Source of the DNA: Streptomyces albofaciens JCM 4342 | GTDB lineage: Bacteria > Actinomycetota > Actinomycetes > Streptomycetales > Streptomycetaceae | Length of the DNA stretch: 64,000 nt | Reading direction: 5' to 3' | Assembly (NCBI RefSeq): GCF_008634025.1 | Contig: NZ_PDCM01000001.1 | Location: forward strand, 4,062,501-4,126,500 | Shown: positions 10,213-18,519 of the stretch, piece after piece | How positions within the stretch are numbered: position 1 is the first letter of the stretch | How the letters are laid out: every line of letters begins with the position of its first letter | Made by a program: the position numbers and the translations under genes | Notes under the pieces: model-generated | The model's input: only the letters and a program-made list of their open reading frames with translations | Told to the model about the DNA's origin: nothing | Databases searched by the model: none

Positions 10213-12077
10213 CGGGGGTCCTCCAGAGCGGACGGGGCCGGTTCGGGCGGGGCCGTTGCGGACGGGGCGTCGTCGGGTGTGCCGGGGTCCTCGTGCAGGC
10301 GCAGCAGGGCCTGCTCGACGTGGGCCGCCTGCGCGGCGACCGTGGGCGCGGCGAAGAAGTCGGCGAGCGACATCTCCACCCCCAGGTCCTCGCGCAGGTC
10401 TTCCACGACACACAGCGCCAGCAGCGAGTGCCCGCCGAGCGCGATGAAGTCGGCGGCGGGATCGTCGACGGGGAGGCCGAGGGCCTGGCTCCACAGGTCG
10501 GCGACGACCTGCTGGAGCGGGGAGAGCGGGCCGGAAGGGGCGGGGGAGCCGCCGGCCTCGGGGCCGTCGGGAGCGGCCCCGTCCACCGGCCGCTCGGCCA
10601 GCGCCCGCCGGTCCACCTTCCCGACCCCCGTCATCGGCAGCGCGTCCACGAACGCCCACGCGTTGGGTATCAGGTGGGCGGGCAGCCGCTCCTCCAGGTG
10701 CGCGCGGAGCGCGGCGGCACCGGGCGCCGCGCCGTCCTCCGGCGCGACGAAGGCCACCAGCCGCGCGTCGTCCGGCGCCGGCCGCTGCACGACCACGGCC
10801 GCGTCGGCGACCCCGGCGTGCTCGCGCAGCGCGTGCTCGATCTCACCCGGCTCGATCCGGAAGCCGCGGACCTTGATCTGGTCGTCGGTCCGGCCGTGGA
10901 AGTCCAGCGTGCCGTCGGGGCGCGCCGAGACCACGTCGCCGGTGCGGTAGAGCCGCCCGGCCGTCGGGTGGTCGACGAAGCGTTCCGCCGTACGGTCCGG
11001 CTGCCCGACGTAACCGAGCGCCAGCCGCGGCCCGCCGATCCACAACTCGCCGCGGACCCCCGGCGCCACCGGCTCCCCGGCCTCGTCCAGCACGTACGCG
11101 GTGGCCCCGGCGACCGGCCGTCCGATGGGCGGCGGGGCGTCGCAGTCGGCGTCCGCGACGCGGTGCGCGGTGGCGAAGGTGGTCGCCTCGGTGGGCCCGT
11201 AGCCGTTGACCAGCTCCAGCCACGGGTGCGCCCGCAGCACGGAGCGCGCGTGCTGCGCGGACAGCGCCTCGCCGCCCACCAGTACACCGCGCAGCACCCC
11301 GAAGAGCGGCGAGCGCCGGGCCGCCAGGTGGTGGAAGAGCGCGGTGGTCAGCACGGTCACGGTCGCGCCCAGGCGCTCCGCGTCCCGGGCCAGGCCGGCC
11401 GGCGAGAGCCGGTCGGCGGTGGAGACCGCCACCGCCGCGCCGTTCGCCAGCGCGCCCCACACCTCGAAGGCCGAGGCGTCGAAGGTGACGGGGGAGTGGA
11501 ACAGCACCCGGTCGCGCGGCGTGATCATCACGTACTCGGGCCGGTGGGCCAGGCGCGCGATGCCCCGGTGGGTGACGGCCACGCCCTTGGGCTGTCCGGT
11601 CGAGCCGGAGGTGAACATGACGTACGCGACGGCGTCCGGGTCGTACGCCCCGAACGGCGCGGCGTCCCCGGCCTGCCCCGGCCCGGCGGGCGGCGGCAGC
11701 GCCCGGTCCCCGGGGATGCCCGCCGCCTCCGTCAGGTCCTTGTTCCCGACGGTCAGGACCGCACCGGCCGTTTCCAGCATGGTCGCGATGCGCGGCGCGG
11801 GATGGTCGGGATCGAGCGGTACGTAGTGCCCGCCCGCCCACCAGACGGCGAGCTGGGTGACCACGGTGGGCACCGAGTGCGGCAGCAGGACGCCGACGGC
11901 GTCGCCGGGGCGCACGCCCCGCTCGCGCAGCACCCGCGCGAAGCCGTGGGCCGCCGCCGCGAGCCCGGCGTAGGTCAGCGCGGTCCCGCCGTCGGTCACG
12001 GCGAGGGCGTCGGGGGTGGTGCGGGCGTAGTGGGAGACGAGGCCGGGCAGACCGGCGTCGGTGGTCGGACCGGTCAT
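10209..12077 (-). CDS. NRPS A-T didomain, probably valine-type
   Basis: Free-standing adenylation-thiolation protein of 622 aa: an A domain (about 10-500) with [46 protein letters not shown] and [12 protein letters not shown], and a T domain with LGGHSLLA. Reading the specificity positions against GrsA by eye gives D-A-F-F-L-G-G-T-F-(K), close to the published valine code DAFWIGGTFK, so a branched-chain amino acid is likely. The ATG lies one base after the previous A-T stop, and its own stop overlaps the next start, so these three genes are translated as a unit. No condensation domain, so it must hand over its aminoacyl group in trans. Confidence 0.9.
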   Translation of the reverse strand: MTGPTTDAGLPGLVSHYARTTPDALAVTDGGTALTYAGLAAAAHGFARVLRERGVRPGDAVGVLLPHSVPTVVTQLAVWWAGGHYVPLDPDHPAPRIATMLETAGAVLTVGNKDLTEAAGIPGDRALPPPAGPGQAGDAAPFGAYDPDAVAYVMFTSGSTGQPKGVAVTHRGIARLAHRPEYVMITPRDRVLFHSPVTFDASAFEVWGALANGAAVAVSTADRLSPAGLARDAERLGATVTVLTTALFHHLAARRSPLFGVLRGVLVGGEALSAQHARSVLRAHPWLELVNGYGPTEATTFATAHRVADADCDAPPPIGRPVAGATAYVLDEAGEPVAPGVRGELWIGGPRLALGYVGQPDRTAERFVDHPTAGRLYRTGDVVSARPDGTLDFHGRTDDQIKVRGFRIEPGEIEHALREHAGVADAAVVVQRPAPDDARLVAFVAPEDGAAPGAAALRAHLEERLPAHLIPNAWAFVDALPMTGVGKVDRRALAERPVDGAAPDGPEAGGSPAPSGPLSPLQQVVADLWSQALGLPVDDPAADFIALGGHSLLALCVVEDLREDLGVEMSLADFFAAPTVAAQAAHVEQALLRLHEDPGTPDDAPSATAPPEPAPSALEDPR

Positions 12078-12078
12078 C

Positions 12079-13983
12079 TCACACCCCCGCCAGGTCGGCG
12101 GCGCCACGCCGGGTGTCCACCAGGGCCGCCAGCGCCCGCAGGTCGGGCTGCCGCAGCACCTCGGGGGCCCGCAGGCGTACGCCGCAGTGCTTCTCGATGG
12201 CGGTGAGCAGCCGGGCGGTGGACAGCGAATTGCCGCCCGCCGCCGCGAAGTTGTCGTCCGCGCCGAGCGCCGGAGCGCCGAGCAGGTCACGGCACAGGCG
12301 CAGCACCAGTTCCTCCGTGGGTGTCCGCGGCGCGGCACCCTCCGGGGCCGCGGTCTCGACGGTCTCCGCAGCTTCGGCGGCCAGGAGGGCGGCCCGGTCG
12401 ACCTTCCCGTTGGCGTCCAGCGGGAAGCTGTCGAGGAACCGTACGACGGCCGGGACCGCCTGCTCGGGCAGCCAGCCGCGCGCCTCGCGTATCAGCGCGT
12501 CCGCGGTCGGCACCGGCGCACCGGGCACGGGCAGGACGAAGGCGACGAGCTGGTTGGCGCCGCCCGCGGCGGACCGGACCGCGACCGCGGCGCGCCGTAC
12601 GCCCGGGTGGTGCTCGAACGCGGCCTCCACCTCGGCGGGTTCGATCCGGACGCCGCTCACCTTGACCTGGTCGTCCAGCCGCCCGAGGAAGTCCAGCACC
12701 CCGTCGGGGCGCATCCGTACCCGGTCGCCGGTGCGGTAGACGCGCCCGGTCCCGTCCACGCCGTCCGGCGCGGGCACGAAGCGGGCCGCCGTCAGCTCGG
12801 CGTCCAGATAGCCCAGCGACAGCACGCTGCCGCCGATGCGCAGCTCACCGGTCTCACCGCGCGGGACCACGCGGCCCGCTTCGTCGGTGACACAGACCAC
12901 GGCGCCGTCGACGGGCGTGCCGATCGGCGGGGGAGCGGTGTCGGAGCCGTCCGCCTCGACGTGGTGCACGGTGGTGACGACGGTGGCCTCGGCGGGGCCG
13001 TACGCGTTGTGCACCCGGGCCGTGACCTGCGGCGCGGGCCTGCGGCGCAGCCGGTCGCCGCCCACCACCAAGTGGCGCAGGTCGGGGAGTTCGGGCCAGG
13101 GGCGTTCGAGGACGGTCTCGGCCAGCGGCGTGGGCAGCACGGCGACGGTCACCTTCGCGCGCCGCCACCAGCCGGTGAGCGCGTCCGGGTCCCAGCGCAC
13201 CTCCTCGGGCGGCACGCTCAGCGTGCCGCCGGAGGTGAGCGCTCCCCACAGCTCCTTGAGGTGCGGGTCGAAGGAGACGCCGATCAGCAGGCTGTGCCGG
13301 TCCCCGGGCACGGCGCCGGTGTACGCGTGGTACCAGTCGAGCAGCGCGCCGAGCGACGCGCCGCCCACCGCGACGGCCTTGGGGGTGCCGGTCGAACCCG
13401 AGGTCAGCACGGTGTAGAAGGTGCCGGGCGGCGCGGCCTGCCCGGCACCGTCGGCGGGCGCGGCGCGGAACGCCGCCACCACGCTGCCGGCCGCGTTGGC
13501 GCCCTCGGCGGGCAGCGGCAGGGCGAGCGTGTCACCCGTGCGGTACGCCGCGGGCAGCAGCGTCGGGTCGCCGACCAGGCAGGGCACGCCCAGCCGTTCG
13601 GTCACCGCGGCCAGCCTGCGCTCGCCGGGGCGCGGCCCCAGCGGCAGGTAGACGGCGCCCAGCCGGGCCAGCCCGACCGCCACCGCGACCAGCGCGGCGG
13701 ACCGGTCCAGGCACACGCCGACCAGGTCACCGGGGGAGACCCGGCCGCGCAGCGAGTCGGCCACGACGCTCGCCAGCGCGTCGATCTCGGCATAGCTCCA
13801 CGACAGTTCGCCGTCCTCGACGGCGGGCGCCTCGGGGGTGCGGCGCACCCAGTGTTCGTACCGGGCCAGGATGTCCGAGCGGTCCGGCCCCTGCGCGGCG
13901 GTGCCCGGCGCCGTGCCGTAGGCGATGCTGGGCCGCGCGTCCTGCGGGCTGCTGCCGGGACGCTCGTGCGCTGAAGTACTCAT
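12079..13983 (-). CDS. NRPS A-T didomain, unusual specificity code
   Basis: Second free-standing adenylation-thiolation protein, about 634 aa. Core motifs are TSGSTGTPKA, NAYGPAEAT, GELRIGGSVLSLGYLD, YRTGD, SGVRIEPAEVE and NGKVDRAAL, followed by a T domain where the usual GGHS/GGDS is GGNSLSTARL. In the A4 region FDPHLKELWGAL the conserved Asp is followed by Pro; the code read by eye, D-P-K-P-V-G-A-V-V-(K), matches none I can name. The ATG at 13983 has AGAGGA before it and is preferred over the longer reading. It follows the acyl-CoA dehydrogenase gene by 87 bases. Confidence 0.88.
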   Translation of the reverse strand: MSTSAHERPGSSPQDARPSIAYGTAPGTAAQGPDRSDILARYEHWVRRTPEAPAVEDGELSWSYAEIDALASVVADSLRGRVSPGDLVGVCLDRSAALVAVAVGLARLGAVYLPLGPRPGERRLAAVTERLGVPCLVGDPTLLPAAYRTGDTLALPLPAEGANAAGSVVAAFRAAPADGAGQAAPPGTFYTVLTSGSTGTPKAVAVGGASLGALLDWYHAYTGAVPGDRHSLLIGVSFDPHLKELWGALTSGGTLSVPPEEVRWDPDALTGWWRRAKVTVAVLPTPLAETVLERPWPELPDLRHLVVGGDRLRRRPAPQVTARVHNAYGPAEATVVTTVHHVEADGSDTAPPPIGTPVDGAVVCVTDEAGRVVPRGETGELRIGGSVLSLGYLDAELTAARFVPAPDGVDGTGRVYRTGDRVRMRPDGVLDFLGRLDDQVKVSGVRIEPAEVEAAFEHHPGVRRAAVAVRSAAGGANQLVAFVLPVPGAPVPTADALIREARGWLPEQAVPAVVRFLDSFPLDANGKVDRAALLAAEAAETVETAAPEGAAPRTPTEELVLRLCRDLLGAPALGADDNFAAAGGNSLSTARLLTAIEKHCGVRLRAPEVLRQPDLRALAALVDTRRGAADLAGV

Positions 13984-14070
13984 GATTCCTCTGCGGTTCG
14001 CAAGTTCACGCATTCGTATGGGGCGGGGCCGGGGCGGCGGTGTGCCCCCGGGCCCCGGAGGGCGGCCGGC

Positions 14071-15231
14071 TCAGCCGAGGCCCATGGACCGGGCGACGAT
14101 CACCTTCTGGATCTCCGAGGTGCCCTCGATGATCGTCATCGACCGGACGTAGCGGTACAGGAACTCCAGCGGATGCCCCCGCACCCACCCCGTGGCGCCG
14201 TGCACCTGAAGCGCCCGGTCCACCACCCGCACCGCCGTCTCCGACGAGGTCAGCTTGGCCAGCGCGGCGTTCTCCGGCGCCTCCGTGCCGCCGTCCACCA
14301 GCCGCGCGCAGGCCAGCGTCAGCAGCTTGGCCGCCTCGATCTCCGCGCGGCTGGTCACCAGGTGCTCCTGCACGTGCTGGTACGCGCCGATGCGCTCGCC
14401 GAAGGCGCGCCGCTCACGGGCGTACGCGATGCCCTGCTCCAGCGCGTACTCGGCGATGCCGTCGCACATCGCGGCCACCACCAGCCGTCCCCGGGACAGG
14501 CTGTCCATGCCGTTGCCGAGCGCCGAACCGACACCGTCCGCACCGCCGATCACCGCGTCGCCCGGCACCCGCGCGTCGTCCAGCAGGAGTTCGTACAGCG
14601 GCTCGCCCGACATGCCCTCGTAGCGCTGCCCGATCCGCAGCCCCGGGTTGCCCGCCTCCACCACGAAGGCGGTCGGCTCGCCCCCGGCCGACGCGACGAC
14701 CAGGGTGAAGTCCGCCCGGTCGGCGTTGCTCACAAAGGTCTTGCGGCCCTTGAGGACCCACTCACCGGTCGCCGCGTCCCGCACGGCGGTGGTGGTCAGC
14801 TGGAACGCGTCCGATCCGGCGTGCGGCTCGGTCAGCGCCAGACAGCGCACCGCCTCACCGCGCACCAGCGGCTTCAGATAGCGCTCGATCTGCTCCTCGG
14901 TACCGTGCCGCAGCAGCGGGCTCGGGCCGTCCGAACCGGCGAGGGCGTACGGCGCGAGGGGGCAGCCGCTGCGGCCGGCCGCGTGGTGCAGCAGCACCAC
15001 GGCCGTGAACGGCATGCCGGAGCCGCCCAGCTCCTCGGGATAGTCGCCCGCGTAGAAGCCGAGGGCCGCGGAGCGACGGCGTACGTAGTCGCGCAGCTCG
15101 GCCGGGGGCAGGTCGGCGTCCTCCGGCAGGTCCGCCGCCAGCGGCACCAGCTCCTTGCGGATGAACGACTCGAAGGAGACGACCAGTTCGCGGTGGTCGG
15201 CCTCCAGGACCGACGAAGGGCGGGTGCTCAC
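14071..15231 (-). CDS. acyl-CoA dehydrogenase-type flavoenzyme
   Basis: FAD-dependent dehydrogenase of 386 aa with the whole acyl-CoA dehydrogenase fold: an N-terminal helical domain, the TEPHAGSDAFQLTT FAD/substrate loop, a beta domain, and a C-terminal helical domain ending IIEGTSEIQKVIVARSMG, where the Glu of EGT is the position of the catalytic base in medium-chain type enzymes. The GTG start overlaps the stop of the upstream C-A-T gene (GTGA), tying it to the NRPS. Known relatives in such clusters desaturate aminoacyl groups on a carrier protein (for example prolyl to pyrrolyl) or make unsaturated acyl units. The substrate here is unknown. Confidence 0.9.
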   Translation of the reverse strand: MSTRPSSVLEADHRELVVSFESFIRKELVPLAADLPEDADLPPAELRDYVRRRSAALGFYAGDYPEELGGSGMPFTAVVLLHHAAGRSGCPLAPYALAGSDGPSPLLRHGTEEQIERYLKPLVRGEAVRCLALTEPHAGSDAFQLTTTAVRDAATGEWVLKGRKTFVSNADRADFTLVVASAGGEPTAFVVEAGNPGLRIGQRYEGMSGEPLYELLLDDARVPGDAVIGGADGVGSALGNGMDSLSRGRLVVAAMCDGIAEYALEQGIAYARERRAFGERIGAYQHVQEHLVTSRAEIEAAKLLTLACARLVDGGTEAPENAALAKLTSSETAVRVVDRALQVHGATGWVRGHPLEFLYRYVRSMTIIEGTSEIQKVIVARSMGLG

Positions 15232-18200
15232 GCCGCGACCTCCGCCACTGCACGGGCCTGGTCGGCCAGCACCGGGTTCTGGAAGAACAGCCGCAGCGGC
15301 GGCCGGCCGCCGAGCCGGGGCTCCAGCCAGGCGGCGAGCTGCGCGGCCAGCAGCGAGTGCCCGCCGATCTGGAAGAAGTGCGACGCGGGGGTGAAGTCGT
15401 CGTGGCCCAGCACCTCGCGCCAGCCCTCGGCGAGCAGCGCCACCCGCGGGTCCGCCGGCTCGGCCGCCCCTTCGGACGCGCCGTCTCCGGCCGTCTCCTC
15501 GGGCGGCAGCTCGGCCACCCGGCGGGCCAGGGCGCCGCGGTCGGGCTTGCCGCCCGGCAGCGTCGGCATGGCGTCCAGCCGTATCCAGCGGGCCGGTACG
15601 AGTGCGGTGGGCAGCCGCCGGGACAGCGCCTGGTGCAGCGCCTGTTCGTCGGGGCCCGCGTCGTCGCGGTTCTCCAGGAAGCCCAGCAGGCGCGGGCCGG
15701 CCGGACCGTCCGCGTCGAGCACCACGGCACAGGACCGCCCGCCCAGCTCGGCCGAGGCCGCGGCCTCCACCTCCTCCAGCTCGATGCGGTAGCCGCGCAG
15801 CTTGACCTGGTTGTCGCGGCGGCCCAGGAAGCACAGCCGCCCGGCCCGGTCGCGGTAGCCGAGGTCACCCGTGCGGTACACCCGCTCGCCGCCCAGCGCC
15901 TCCGGCGTCACGAAGCGCTCGGCGGTGATCTGCGGGTTGCCGGGATAGCCGTCGGCCAGGCCCGCGCCCGCCACGGCCAGTTCACCGACCGCGCCCGCGG
16001 GCAGCGGCCGCAGCCCGGCGTCGAGCACATGCATCCGGGTGCCCGGCAGCTCCGTGCCCAGCGGCACCTCGGCGCCGTCCAGCAGGTCGGCGCGGGTCAC
16101 CTCGTGGACGGTGCTGGTGATCGCCGCCTCGGTCACGCCGTACGCGTTGAGCACCGTCACCGACGGGGAGCCGGGGGCCGCGTCCACCGCGTCGAACAGC
16201 TCACGCAGCGCGCCGGCCGGCAGCCGCTCGCCGCCCAGTACCAGCAGCCGCGGTGCCCAGCGGCCGTCCCGCAGCGCCTCGCCCAACTCCGTGCGTACGG
16301 CCAGGAAGTAGCTGGTCGGCAGGTTGGCGACGGTGACGCGGCGGGCCGCGAGGACCGCGGTCAGCTCGTCCGGGGTGGGCACCTCGCGCTGCGGCAGCAC
16401 CAGGCAGGCACCGGCCAGCAGCGACGGCAGCACCTCCTCCAGCGCCACGTCGAAGGACGGCTGGGCGAAGAGCAGCACCCGGTCCGCCTCGGTCAGGCCG
16501 TACCGCTCCGCCGTCGCGCGGGCGTGCTGCGCCAGTGCCGCGCGGCCGACCGCGACCGGCTTGGGCAGCCCGGTGGAGCCGGAGGTGTGGATCACATACG
16601 CGGCGTCCTCGAAGGCCTCCGGGCCGGTCCCCCGCCCGGCGGGGACCGCCTCGGGGAACGCGGGTCCGTCCAGCAGCCCCACCGGCAGGCCCTCGGCCGG
16701 GAGGGACAGCGCGCTCTCGCGGGTGGCCAGCACCAGCGCCGGGTCCAGCCGCTCCAGCAGCGTCTTGAGGCGCGCGGCCGGGTCGTTGGGGGAGAGCGGG
16801 CAGTAGACGGCACCGGTGCGCAGGCAGGCGAGCAGCGCGACCAGGGAGTCGGTGCCGCGCGGGAGCACGGCGGCGACGGGGCGGCCCCGCGTCACCCCGG
16901 CAGCGCGCAGACGGCGCGCCAGGTCGTCCACGAGGGTGTCGAGCTGACCGTAGGAGAGACTCTTCGTGCCGCCCACGAGGACCGGGCGCGCGGGGTCCTG
17001 ACGTGCCGTCGGATCGAGCACCTCGTCGGTGGGCCGGGACGCGCCGGCTTCCGCGGCACCGGTCTCCGGCCGGGCGGCGCCCAGCGAGGCGAGCGGCGCG
17101 TCCGGCGTCTCCAGGTACGCGCGCAGCACATCGAGGAAACGCTCCGCCAGCAGCCGGACCACGTCCTCGTCGAACAGGTCCCGGTCGTAGTCCCACACCA
17201 GCGTCATCCCGGCGGCGCCCTGCCGCGGGCCGACCACGCGCCGGTCGTCCGGCATCAGCACCAGGTCCAGGTCGAAGCGCGTGGTGCCGGTGTTGAACCC
17301 CTCGTACAGCGCCACCTCCAGCTCCGGCACCTCGATCTCCGGCAGCGCCGCGTCGTGCGCGCTGAACATCACGCTGAACAGCGGGTTGTCCGCGCCGGTG
17401 GTGTGCCGGCCGAGCGCCCGGGTCAGCTCCTGCACCGGCACCTCCTGGTGCGGCAGCGCCCGGATCAGCGTGTCGGTGACCTCGTCCACCGCCTCCACCG
17501 CGCCGGCCGCCGGGTTCAGCCGCAGGCGCAGCGGAATGGTGTTGACGAACATGCCCACGGTGCCCTCGAACCCGGCGGGCCGGTTGCCCACCGCGGTGCC
17601 GACAACGATGTCGGTACGTCCGCTGTGGCGGCGCAGCAGCTCCGCGAACAGGCTCAGCAGCGTGGAGAACGGCGTGTGCCCCTGCGTACGGCTGCACTCC
17701 CGCAGCCGCTCGGCCAGGTCGGCGCCGATGGCCTGCCGGAACTGTCCGCCCGCGTGCCGCCGTTGGGCACCGGGCCGGGCCAGGCCCGGCAGCGGCAGGT
17801 CGAAGGTCGCGTCGGCCAGCTCCGCCGTCCAGTGCGCCAGGCTCGCCCGCCGGTCCGCGCCCGCCGCGGCCCGCGCATGCTCCTCGTACGAGCGGGCCGG
17901 GGACAGCTCCACCGGCTCGCCGAGCACCTGCGCGCGGTACGCGGAGAACACGTCGCGCAGCAGGATCGCGAACGAGTGCCCGTCGTGGATCAGGTGGTGC
18001 TCGACATGCACGACGCGGTGGTGCCCCTCGCCCAGCCGGGCCAGGCACCAGCGCAGCAGCGGTGCCTCGGTGGTGTCGAGCGGGGTCTCGGCCTCGGACC
18101 GCAGCAGGTCCTGGAACGCGGCCTCCGGATCGGGCTCCTGCGAGAGGTCCACCGTGCGCATGCGTGGCGCACATCGTTCGCGCACCCGTTGCTTGGGCAC

Positions 18201-18395
18201 TTCGCCCGGCTGTTCGACGAGTTCCAGGCGCAGACCGGCGTGCTGGTCGAGGGCGGCGCCGAGCGCGGAGCGCAGCGCGGCCTCGTCGAGCCGGCCCCAG
18301 AGGTCGATCGAGGCCGTGAAGTTGTACGCACGGCTGCCCGGCAGCATCTGCTCGTGCAGCCAGACGACGTCCTGTGACGGTGACAATCCGAACAT
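15228..18395 (-). CDS. NRPS module C-A-T
   Basis: Complete elongation module of 1055 aa. The condensation domain (1 to about 430) has HHLIHDGHSF near residue 131 and EVPVQELTRAL late. The adenylation domain (about 460-960) has HTSGSTGLPKPV, SFDVALEEVLPSLL, NAYGVTEAAI, YRTGDLGYRD and LRGYRIELEEVE. The carrier domain has IGGHSLLAAQL with the modified Ser near 1014. The code read by eye, D-V-E-S-V-G-A-I-T-(K), has an acidic third position like some codes for basic residues, but I make no firm call. The ATG follows AAGGATG. The upstream gene is the stand-alone condensation protein, 124 bases away. Confidence 0.93.
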   Translation of the reverse strand: MFGLSPSQDVVWLHEQMLPGSRAYNFTASIDLWGRLDEAALRSALGAALDQHAGLRLELVEQPGEVPKQRVRERCAPRMRTVDLSQEPDPEAAFQDLLRSEAETPLDTTEAPLLRWCLARLGEGHHRVVHVEHHLIHDGHSFAILLRDVFSAYRAQVLGEPVELSPARSYEEHARAAAGADRRASLAHWTAELADATFDLPLPGLARPGAQRRHAGGQFRQAIGADLAERLRECSRTQGHTPFSTLLSLFAELLRRHSGRTDIVVGTAVGNRPAGFEGTVGMFVNTIPLRLRLNPAAGAVEAVDEVTDTLIRALPHQEVPVQELTRALGRHTTGADNPLFSVMFSAHDAALPEIEVPELEVALYEGFNTGTTRFDLDLVLMPDDRRVVGPRQGAAGMTLVWDYDRDLFDEDVVRLLAERFLDVLRAYLETPDAPLASLGAARPETGAAEAGASRPTDEVLDPTARQDPARPVLVGGTKSLSYGQLDTLVDDLARRLRAAGVTRGRPVAAVLPRGTDSLVALLACLRTGAVYCPLSPNDPAARLKTLLERLDPALVLATRESALSLPAEGLPVGLLDGPAFPEAVPAGRGTGPEAFEDAAYVIHTSGSTGLPKPVAVGRAALAQHARATAERYGLTEADRVLLFAQPSFDVALEEVLPSLLAGACLVLPQREVPTPDELTAVLAARRVTVANLPTSYFLAVRTELGEALRDGRWAPRLLVLGGERLPAGALRELFDAVDAAPGSPSVTVLNAYGVTEAAITSTVHEVTRADLLDGAEVPLGTELPGTRMHVLDAGLRPLPAGAVGELAVAGAGLADGYPGNPQITAERFVTPEALGGERVYRTGDLGYRDRAGRLCFLGRRDNQVKLRGYRIELEEVEAAASAELGGRSCAVVLDADGPAGPRLLGFLENRDDAGPDEQALHQALSRRLPTALVPARWIRLDAMPTLPGGKPDRGALARRVAELPPEETAGDGASEGAAEPADPRVALLAEGWREVLGHDDFTPASHFFQIGGHSLLAAQLAAWLEPRLGGRPPLRLFFQNPVLADQARAVAEVAA

Positions 18396-18519
18396 GGTCC
18401 ATCCTTCGGGTGGTGGATGCGGGTGAGCTCGGTCCGGTGCCCGCTGTCGGTCGGACGCGGGAACCGGGGGAATCGTGGTAGGGGGCCCGGGGTCGGCCGG
18501 GCGGCAGGAGCGGCGGGGT

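Noticed and set aside
6106..10950. A 1614-residue plus-strand frame across the amidase and NRPS genes
   Set aside because: Antisense and out-of-frame shadow of the amidase and the C-T-SDR protein; Arg-rich and without domains.
14071..15231. Ordinary fatty-acid beta-oxidation gene
   Set aside because: Translational coupling to the C-A-T gene and location inside the NRPS gene set argue for a biosynthetic role, though a phylogeny has not been made.
15357..18377. A 1006-residue plus-strand frame opposite the C-A-T gene
   Set aside because: Mirror of the NRPS gene; composition is Arg/Gln/Gly-rich and no motif was seen.
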